This document shows positions 55,988-64,000 of a DNA stretch of 64,000 bases, piece after piece. Below the pieces are notes generated by a model. The model made no database searches. It worked only from the letters and a program-made list of their open reading frames with translations, and was not told the DNA's origin. Within the stretch, counting starts at the first letter, position 1; the number at the start of each line of letters is the position of its first letter. This stretch comes from Isoetes taiwanensis (Eukaryota > Streptophyta > Lycopodiopsida > Isoetales > Isoetaceae). Position numbers and translations under genes: made by a program. The stretch is taken from contig JAJEKV010000482.1 in assembly GCA_021234155.1 (NCBI GenBank), positions 62,001 to 126,000 on the forward strand. Direction: 5' to 3'.

Positions 55988-56011
55988 CTCTTATACGGAG
56001 AATCTTGTAAT

Positions 56012-56349
56012 TTGACAACTCATGTTAATTTTAAGTTACTTGGAGATAGTGATGGCCAAAACCAAACAATTGCGAGTAATATAGCCAAGATAGCTACAGA
56101 AGTAAACGGGCATGTAATTGATGATAATAGAAAAGGAAATGAGGCTAATGCATGGAAGAATTGGAACACTGTCCAACGGATCTTAAGGCCTAGATTCTCA
56201 GACTGGATAAAACAGGGCTTGCCTAGCAAGATCAAAAGTCATAGAGTAGATGAAGCTCTTAGTGCTTTGTGTTCGAGAATTTTCTCAATGGATCTTGATA
56301 AAGTGATTCAATCCTCTAGAACTATTATAGAAACGAAGGGATTGAAGAA
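56012..56349 (+). other. Unassigned open frame, possibly retroelement
   Basis: About 112 codons read NWNTVQRILRPRFSDWIKQG and SALCSRIFSMDLDKVIQSSR before running into the palindrome at 56,350. Composition looks protein-like. It may be the start of the L1 below or a separate remnant. No family is recognised. Confidence 0.3.
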
Positions 56350-56453
56350 GGGGATAAACACCCCTGAGAGCCCATTACCTCAGATAAATGGGCGAGCCCG
56401 GAGGGGCGAGCCCATTTATCTGAGGTAATGGGCGAGCAGGGGTGTTTATCCCC
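56350..56453. repeat. Nested perfect inverted repeats (17 bp and 24 bp)
   Basis: Outer arms GGGGATAAACACCCCTG (56,350-56,366) and 56,437-56,453. Inner arms 56,370-56,393 (GCCCATTACCTCAGATAAAT and on) and 56,410-56,433. Both pairs are exact, separated by 3-bp mismatches, making a 104-bp foldback with a 16-base loop. Confidence 0.95.
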
Positions 56454-56609
56454 TTTAACCGGGAGGTCCGAGGCAATTTTGCCCCTGGTTCAAGCCATTA
56501 GGAGAACAGTCGAAAATCCAAGAGGTCCTTGTTGGACAGATTCGGAGATCAGAAATCCAAGAGGCAAAGCAGAAAGCCCATTAGCGCATCATCTGGATGA
56601 TCAATAGAG

Positions 56610-56722
56610 CAGCCTGTTTACCAGCACCCTGTTCTTGAATAAGCAGCCTGTTTATCATGATAAACAGGCAGCAAGCAGCCTGTTTATCATGATAAACATG
56701 CAGCTTGTTTATCAAAACCGTG
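56610..56722. repeat. Cluster of GTTTATC/GATAAAC palindromes
   Basis: GCAGCCTGTTTA occurs repeatedly. At 56,646-56,669 the perfect 24-bp palindrome GCCTGTTTATCATGATAAAC.. lies beside a second copy (56,678-56,701) with one broken pair, then GCAGCTTGTTTATC. Confidence 0.92.
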
Positions 56723-56929
56723 ATCAGCACATTATGGCTAATAATCGTTCTACATCTAACGGCTGGGATCTAAAATTGTCGAGGACCTGCCGGTTAAGAC
56801 CGCAGTAATTAACCATGGTAAGCATAAAAGGAATATCTAACTTAGTTGCAAAATCAGTAGTGGGTTTTTTTACATGAGGCTTTTTGGATTTCAAAGCATC
56901 TTATCCCACAGTTTCAATCTCTAAAGACC

Positions 56930-58010
56930 ATCGGTAGCAACTTCTTTCTTATCTTATTTGATAACGAAGAGGCGGTAGAAAAATTGGTTACTCGCAGCGA
57001 AAATTTTAGTGGCCCCGGTGGGCCATTTGGCCACAAATTACAGGTTCAGGCAAAATGCGACGGCCGGCTTGAGTAGGATGCCTTACCTACGGAGTGCCTG
57101 CAGATTCGCCATTTTGTGGCACTTTATTGCCTATTACGACATTAGAATGGCCAATTAGATATTTGCTAATTGGAGTGGTATCGACTTTGGGGCCAATTTA
57201 GTCCCAAGTGAGAACTAGATGGAATGGCCATTTAGGCCAGTTGGCCAAATCCTGTAATGCCTTAAGTTCGCCAAATCTTCTCATTAAGAGGCCCCCTCAT
57301 AAATTTGTCACTTATGGGGGGCCAATTATTAGAAATTTTTATTCCTATATATATCTACCAACTAAGAATAATCCCTCTCTTTTGGAAAATCAAATGTCAA
57401 GACACTTTTCAATCCTCTTTATGAAGACTCTGGCATCCGATTTTCGATTCTCCCTACTAGCAATCTGTGCATTATTGAAATACATGGGGTATGAATTCAA
57501 ATTCATACAACATATAACTTAACACATTTTATAGGGTAGCGACTTCTTTATGTTTGGGCAACTACCTCTATATTTAATAAGAATTTAGCTAAAAATCGCC
57601 ATTTGAGCTACACATTAATAGATATTTAGTTCAAAAATCGCCAATTGGGTTGCATCCACATTAGGAAAAAATAGGAAAAATTGCCAATTCAGGCTACACT
57701 TTTGGAGGCATATTTTACAAGGAATGGCCAATTCATTATACTTGTACAAAATTATAGGTCCCTTAAAATTTTCCCTGGTTACTCGTGCAGCAGATTATTT
57801 TGCAGATGAGTTTATTTTATATCAATACTACTATTCTGGTTTTGCAGCAGATAGAACATCGGCTATCAAGCTGGCTTGCTGGTTGAAATCGAATGGCTGC
57901 CACCTGATATGTTAGACCCAGAGTTTCTGATCTCGATCGCAAATTCTCTTGGTACTTATATTTTCCATTCAATTGTTAAAGGTCCGAGAATTTGTGTTGG
58001 AATTCCTCCA
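56930..58010 (+). pseudogene. L1 ORF1 (DUF4283-type), decayed
   Basis: IGSNFFLILFDNEEAVEKLV (from 56,930) is the DUF4283 signature. From 57,888 WLPPDMLDPEFLISIANSLG and then VKGPRICVGI match the later segment before the zinc knuckle. The frame shifts between. Confidence 0.7.
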
Positions 58011-58367
58011 GAAGGGGGCACCCTAAAAGACGTGGTGATTTAAAGTGGTGTTTTTTACTCACTATTTTCTTTAAAACTATTGAATGGATGGGACTTGCAC
58101 TGAATTCCAAAGGTTTGAAAAATGGTCAAGCTAGGAGTGAAAAAACAGTCCCAGCGGGGAGATCCTGAAGAGCAGTTGAGAAGGTGCCTAGTCATAATGG
58201 CGTATCATATTGCTATCCTATTTCTGAGCCTCACCTTGATAAGCAGTAGTTCCAATTGATCCATCTTAAAGATGGACTTGGGGTTGAACGACCTTATTCA
58301 CTTATGATTAAAGAGGATTCTGGATGTAGAAATGGGGAGATAATGAACAACTTATAGAAATCCATAT

Positions 58368-58545
58368 GAATAGAATAGAATAGAATAGAATAGAATAGAA
58401 TAGAATAGAATAGAATAGAATAGAATAGAATAGTTTTTTTAACGTCCACGGAGACCAATAGGTCATGGGACCCATACAATGGGCTAGTACAATCATTACT
58501 ACTAGGATTAAAAAACCCCTGCCTCGAAAGGGTTTCAAGGGACCA
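58368..58545 (-). mobile_element. Retroposon 3' end with (TATTC)n tail
   Basis: On the minus strand, a body ending CTCCGTGGACGTTAAAAAAA is followed by about 13 TATTC units (58,368-58,434). The GACGTT/GACGTAA end matches the ends of LINE-A, LINE-B and the SINE. Upstream it includes AACCCTTTCGAGGCAGGGG, resembling the E1/E2 internal hairpin. Confidence 0.6.
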
Positions 58546-58919
58546 ATTGACCAATTATTCATTGGCCGGGCAAAATCAACAAGTAGGGATAAAGTCAGTT
58601 AGTAGAGAAGAAACTGGTTGGAGACCAACTTATCAAGAACCATTTATAGAACAAAATCGAAGGAAAAGGTGGCGATTCATTGAAGTAGACAATTCATCGG
58701 TAATTGCTTTATATAAGAATAAGTGGGCTGACCTACCCATGGAAGATGACACATATGTCGATATGACCTTGATGACGATGATGACAAGAAGAGTAAACAT
58801 GATATAGAAGAGGTGCTGATAAGCAGGAGGAAGGATGGAGGTATAAAAGGAAGAAATCTATTTTAAATGGACCATAAGATCATCAAATTCCTTTGAAGTT
58901 AAGAATAGCATATTAGCAT

Positions 58920-59990
58920 TAGCATTGAGAAGATTTTCTCTTGACGTAGTATGTTCACAAGAACATAAGTGTAGGGCTGAAGAAATTGGTCAACTGTTTA
59001 AGATTCTGTGTCCTTCTTTCCTGGGTGTGGCTTCGATGAGGGATAGATCAAGTGCTGGTGCTCTTATTGCATGGAAAATCATGCCGATTGTTTTGGTAGG
59101 TGCAGTTTAATTATATGGAAGTAGGGCGATGTAACCTGGGCTTTAGTTACCATATGTGCTCATAATATTTCGAGGGGAAAAGGAGCCTTATATGCCAAAA
59201 TTAGAAATTTGATGAAAAAGATAAGCACTCACATATCCTCGATGCTGATAAGGTATTTTAATATGGTTGAATATGTGATGACAGGATTGGGAATTGTACT
59301 GATATTATTCATGGATTTGGAAAAGATCAATGGGCCAAATTGTTATCAAAAGTACACTTGCAGAAATGTAGGGGGGTGGGTGTTATACATGGTGCAATGG
59401 ATGGATTGGAGAAGGACGAGCTTATGCACATCATGATAGGTGTTATGTGAATGATGTAGCACTGTGCCTGATACCAGACTTGTATCGTCATAATGTATTG
59501 GAAAATGCAATCTTTTACCATAATCTGCAACTCATAAGCCCTCGAGATAGGAAAACTACGAAGCCTTTTAGAACTATCAGATATGCAATCTATGATTGTG
59601 GGCCTAGCCAAGATAAATGGGGTAGGAAGTACCTCAAATAGAAAGGGCGGATTTGAACAAGAGGTATAGTGAACTGGAATCCATTAGAAAGGTGTATGGG
59701 GATTCGGGAAAAAGAGAGATATGTTCTGAGCCAAATAAAATAGATTGAATCCATAAAGATTCAACGGAAAAGGTTAAGGCTAGCTTGGCGTGGTTAAAAG
59801 AGGGAGATGGGTGTTTTATTTTCTTAAGAATAGCGAGGCAGAAGAGGCAGAAGGAACCAATGTTGTCCTTGCTCTTGGAGGATGGGTCAACGATCACAGA
59901 TCACAAAGAGATGAAGGATTTCTTGTATTTATATTTTCAGGATTTTTCCAAGAAAAAGGTGATCGAAGTTAGTATACAATCGAAGAATAA
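58920..59990 (+). pseudogene. L1 ORF2 endonuclease and linker, decayed
   Basis: DVVCSQEHKCRAEEIGQ, SSAGALIAWK (58,925-59,110), an RYFNMVE remnant of the GDFN block, and RLAWLKEGDGC...RIARQKRQKEP then LLLEDGSTITDHKEMKDF (59,770-59,960), the standard L1 linker. Multiple breaks. Confidence 0.72.
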
Positions 59991-60000
59991 ATAGTATAGC

Positions 60001-60419
60001 AAGTTCAAATGATGTTGACTTCACCTTTACAGTATTTTTCAATGTATGTGATCCCTGAAAATTACTGTATGTGATTCCTAATTCTATGATATTTTTCAAT
60101 AATCAGTATCAGGCATGAAGTTATGACTTCTAAGGTGGGCATTACATAAATGAACATTCCATGATTGCGCATGCTGATATTATTCTTCTCCCGCATAAAA
60201 TAAAATAAAAGGAGGATAAGTTAGCAGTTAGAAACTTGGCATTACATACATAAAAGACATTGGACATGCATAACAAACTCATACATAAAACTATATTAGT
60301 CATTAGTATATATTTTTGCAGAATATGGAGGTTAGAGTTCTCCAAGTTAAACACATTTAGTTCAATTTCACAGGTCCTTACCTGAGTTCCTTTCGACTTA
60401 ATACAACCCTCCTTTGCCA
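60001..60419. other. No gene seen
   Basis: AT-rich with short repeats (TGTATGTGATCCCT / TGTATGTGATTCCT near 60,046-60,078). No coding support. Confidence 0.4.
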
Positions 60420-60507
60420 CGAGTAGAGCAAAAGAAATGTTCGTGGCGGCCTTAAGAAATGTTCGTGGCGGCCTTGGCTGCCGCGATAAATTTCTTGTAG
60501 CAGTAAA
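60420..60507. other. Possible decayed CACTA-like terminus
   Basis: Ends TTTCTTGTAGCAG, one or two changes from the CACTA right end TTTCTTGTAGTG. Preceded by a tandem AAGAAATGTTCGTGGCGGCC duplication and GGCTGCCGCGATAAA. The matching left end is not found. Confidence 0.3.
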
Positions 60508-63212
60508 CAAACATCACGATACTATGGATGTATGTAGTAGTGATGGATTATATGAACGGGCGTACAAAGAACAATGAGGAGCTATAGCATTTTAATTCGC
60601 ATATTTAGTCTGCAATTCTTGGTAATGGGGCCACTCGTTTCATCTCCCACACCTATTTATGATGTTCTTGACGTGGATACTTAGATTCTCATGGAAATTT
60701 TGTATGCTCCTTTTAGAGCGGTGCCACTGGGCCTATTTTCTTATTAGGTTCCCAAAAGGTTGTTTGGGGGCCGTGTAACCTAAGGTTTTGCATGGTTAAG
60801 GCATGTATTCGTATCCAAAAATGGTATTTTGCTGACTCAGAAATTGGGGTTTGGTTTGGCAATGGTCGGATGGGTTTTATTGGTTTTCTGCATCCGCTCC
60901 ACGCGCACAGCAAGCCATCGCCACGACTGCAGTTGCAAAAATTAGACCTGCCCACCGGAGGGCATGGCCATGGCAGAGGGCTTCCGCCAGGAGCCAGGTT
61001 TGGGACTTGATTCTGGTGCCAGGCTATAGCATGTGCATCTTTTCTTAGAACAAAGCAGGGTTTTGTCGATTTGAGGGATTTGGCCGCCTTCTGGCTTTGT
61101 TTCTTGCAGGAAATCGGTCGTCTGTAGCAGTTTGCAGAGAGTTTGCAGAGGGTTGTGTGAAGAGTTGAGTGGGTCGGATTCCGGAGCCCTGTTGCGGGCA
61201 GCTGTTTATGAGTATTAGAGAATCATATGGCATTGAGGTCTGGCTCCTGAAATCGAAGCTCCGGTCTTCAAATCTGGTGCCGATTTAATCGGTGGGGTTC
61301 AAATCCCCATTCTTGCATGCAATTTCCTTGTTTTGTTCTGCCTTCCTTTGCTCTTCTACAGTGTGTATTGAGGCTCATTCTGTCTTGCCCCATGCTTCAG
61401 CTTGTTCTATTTCTGTTTCATGCAGCTGGAGGTGGTCAAATGCCAGTGTTGTATTTATTTATGTTGGACATCAGCAATGCAGTTCGGGACATGCATTCGG
61501 GAGGCCCTGCTTTGAATTTGTTTGCAAGTTTGAGTCTTGTGTAGAATATTGCTGCGCAGGAGCAATGGTGCTGTTTGCAAGTGGTTTTATTTCTCTGGTA
61601 TTCCTGTGTATGTACGTCTTTGACTTGGATGCAATACTTTGCAATGCACCTTAGGGTGACGTGGAAATGGGGTTTTGACCCTATCTTGACTTGTGGTGGA
61701 CGGCTGCGGTTATTGGGTTAGGCATATCCTTGGGAATATGCCCTCATTGGATGGCTAGGATAGAGCGATTATAGGATAGAGCGATTATAGGAGGGTAGTT
61801 GTACAGCTAAAGTTACTTTGGTTATAAATCCAAAAAAAATAAAAGTCGTAAAGGATAATTCTATCATCAGTGGTCCATATACACACACTCCTTACTTATC
61901 GGCTACGACTCAGGCAAATGTTTACTAGTATTAACTTAGAATGCAGTACATGTTTTACTTCCTATGATCTCTGCTCAACCGATAACATAGTTATAATAAT
62001 GTGATCACTAATATTAGAAGAGGTGCATTTTCTTTTAACATGCTTATCCTCCGAATTTTATAGCCCGTACAAAGAGCGGCATGGCATGCATCGTCGGACT
62101 TCGGTAACTGCAATTCCCCTGTATTTTCTTTTATCATGCTCTGTATCTATGCTCGAGTAGAGTCTCCATTTTCGGTATTTGGCTTGAACTCTGTCGCAGC
62201 GTTAATTATATAATAAAATTAATATGCTCTTGATAATGCTTATCCCATTTGTAGTAATTCAGAGCTAATTATGATGAAGATACCCATCAAAAGGGAGCTA
62301 CAACTGGCCAAAAGGTTACTAATGATATCTGATATCTGAGTTTAATGCCATACTTTGAAGCTAAAGGTTCACGTTAGAATGCAGTTGATCAAAGCATGTC
62401 AATTTCATGCAGTGACTTGATGAGAAAAAGTGAAGTTCCTCAATGGATAATAAGACCCAGTTGAATGTTTGTCTGTATTGATAAAGGACTATCCTGACTT
62501 TCACAGACAACAATGTTTATTTGCGCCATTTCTACTGCACATATTCCATATAATAAGAAGTTGAAATGCAAAGCTACTTTTCTGAACAAGGCAAGTCAGC
62601 TAAATATGTAATGAATTGATGAGAGAAGTGAAGCTCTTATAAGAAATTATTGAAATGTTTCTTTGTCTATCAGAATACTTAAAGCACATAACCTGACTTT
62701 GGCAGCAACATTTTCTATTTAGGCAGTAGTAATTTCTGGATCTTAATGTTGTGAAATTCCAGGACTATAGAACATATTGAGATAAGATGGCATGCTATAC
62801 AATATAAGATTATGGTATCGATCATCTAAGATTTTTTTCTTATGCCTTTTGTAGAGAGCTTGGGACAAACAAAATCTGATACGGGGATAAACTTGTCAGT
62901 ATCTTAGACCATGAGAAATTAGTGACTCAAACCTAATTGCTGAAACAGTAAAATATAGGCCCTCTATAGGAAATTTGAAGTAATATCTCGAATTGTCCTT
63001 AGTTTCAGCTTTGATACAGCTCAGTACTTTAAGTGAAGGGAAAAGAAGAGAAAATGCCAATCCTTTATAAGATATAAAATAGCACTATTGAACATAAAGT
63101 CGTGATATTGAGCATCTAATGTTTTCTTCTTGTGAATTCAGCTTTGTTGAGCTTGAACAATAAGCTTCTTTGAGATAAACAAAGTTGAGGCATAAAAGAT
63201 ACAATTACGCGC
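60508..63212. other. Upstream region of the last gene
   Basis: 60,880-61,300 is GC-richer than its surroundings and could be a promoter, 5' UTR or transit-peptide exon of the gene at 63,213. The frames there (60,792-61,048, 61,292-61,654) overlap and match nothing I know. 61,749-61,786 holds a tandem GATAGAGCGATTATAG pair. The rest is AT-rich. Confidence 0.35.
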
Positions 63213-64000
63213 ATGTCAGTGTCAAGTGCTGCAGCGTCATCTGACTGTATTAGACTACTATCTCTTCGTTATTCAGCTGAAGGCAGACCAAATTTCATGT
63301 CAAAGTCATACGTTAACATGCCTACATGTACACTACAAGCCACAGGTCCCAAGATGGAAACCATGATTAGGTCTATCAAACTTGTCACCTTGAGTGACTG
63401 TAAATTGGGCATAGGAAGATATCCTAACTTTGACTATAATGCGGGAGGGGGCGGTGCTACAGGAAACATAGTGACGTTATCAGATGGAGTATTCAGTGTT
63501 CAATTTGAAGCTGGGACAGTTAAGATTCCACCAGTTTGTTATTCCACTACTAAACTTTTAGGAATTCCATTGCCTCCGCCGCTAAGAATAGATGTGGATC
63601 CTCAAGTTTTGGAGGGAATGATCAATACAAAAACAGGAAATGTGAGTCTTCTGGGGTACAAACTTACTTCAGAAATATGGTTGATATGGTAGAGTTTCTA
63701 TGGTAGATTTTTTTTTCCTCTCCTTTGTATGCATGTGTTTTCTGGTGATATAGTAAGATATGGGATACCTTTCCTTCAGCATTTCTTACATAGGGACTTA
63801 TAAAAAAATATGGTTCTTAGGGAGTACTTATTTCTTTCTACTTTTTCTATTTCCTAAAGATATGATATGGTATGCCATTCCTTCAGCATTTGCCTGTTCT
63901 TGCATTGCAGGTGGAATTAAAGTTCATTGCAAGGTTTCTGTTTTCTGCTGGGCCTTACAAGGCGCCAGCTCTGTTAGTTGATACGTTGTTGACAACAGGG
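63213..64000 (+). CDS. Conserved plant protein of unknown function, partial
   Basis: Exon 63,213-63,641 (143 codons) ends at a GTGAGT donor. The next exon starts at 63,911 after TTGCATTGCAG and stays open to the window edge (VELKFIARFLFSAGPYKAPA and on); the intron is phase 0. Recognisable stretches: IKLVTLSDCKLGIGRYPNFDY, a Gly-rich AGGGGATGN, VKIPPVCYSTTKLLGIPLPP and DPQVLEGMINTKTGN. I recall similar uncharacterised plastid-predicted plant proteins but no name. The Met at 63,213 is the first in frame; a Ser-rich start could be part of a transit peptide, or the true start may lie in an upstream exon. The C-terminus is outside the window. Confidence 0.65.

Larger units (their letters stand above)
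56733..60000 (+). mobile_element. L1-type LINE, 5' half, decayed
   Basis: Plus strand: ORF1 blocks at 56,930-58,010, then endonuclease remnants at 58,920-59,640 and the endonuclease-reverse transcriptase linker to about 59,990, where similarity stops. The retroposon tail at 58,368-58,545 interrupts it. 5' halves without the 3' end are unusual for LINEs, so a later deletion or insertion at 60.0 kb is likely. Confidence 0.75.

Noticed and set aside
61275-61300. B-box-like GGTTCAAATCCCC
   Set aside because: No A-box at a suitable distance and no cloverleaf.

Overview
This is nuclear DNA from a land plant with a large, repeat-rich genome. Genes are sparse and split by introns, intergenic space is AT-rich, and almost everything else is nested transposable elements. 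Plant L1 LINEs, a chromodomain Ty3/gypsy element, CACTA and Tourist-like elements, a COP9 signalosome gene and an IDA-like peptide gene all fit a vascular plant. Low gene density and many GATAAAC hairpins made me think of a fern or another non-flowering lineage, but that is a guess.

Layout. 1-2.3 kb: a minisatellite, palindromic modules and a decayed mobile element. 2.3-21.7 kb: a single nested stack. A non-LTR retrotransposon (LINE-A, minus strand) lies in two pieces, 2.3-5.04 kb and 20.2-21.7 kb. Between them is a 15,166-bp insertion with 25-bp terminal inverted repeats and a 4-bp target duplication (GTAT). Removing it restores the endonuclease frame. Inside that element are (i) a head-to-tail pair of rolling-circle-like elements (E1-A/E1-B, 5.36-11.45 kb) carrying a second LINE fragment and a SINE, (ii) a palindrome-bearing minisatellite, and (iii) an IDD/BIRD zinc-finger exon that is itself split by a 4,998-bp CACTA element (GGT duplication). 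The CACTA carries a fragment of mitochondrial 18S rDNA. 22.1-28.1 kb: a decayed L1 on the minus strand.

28.4-29.7 kb: the clearest host gene, CSN8, with five exons whose junctions give exactly 200 codons. 30-36 kb: short tandem duplications, a Tourist-like MITE (TTA duplication), and a 1.58-kb LTR followed by a tRNA-iMet-type primer binding site. 37.1-41.3 kb: a second head-to-tail pair (E2-A/E2-B) with the same architecture as E1. 42.2-45.9 kb: a decayed chromovirus pol, its reverse transcriptase interrupted by a 322-bp MITE with an ACCA duplication. 46-48 kb: two ~100-bp tandem arrays. 49.0 kb: an intact 82-codon IDA-like signal-peptide gene. 50.2-50.7 kb: an unassigned spliced exon. 55.6-56.7 kb: a MITE and a cluster of perfect palindromes. 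56.7-60.0 kb: the 5' half of another L1. The window ends inside a conserved plant gene of unknown function (63.2 kb onward).

The most interesting content is the repeated A+B head-to-tail architecture with asymmetric terminal inverted repeats (E1, E2) and the layered 15-kb element carrying a captured transcription-factor exon.
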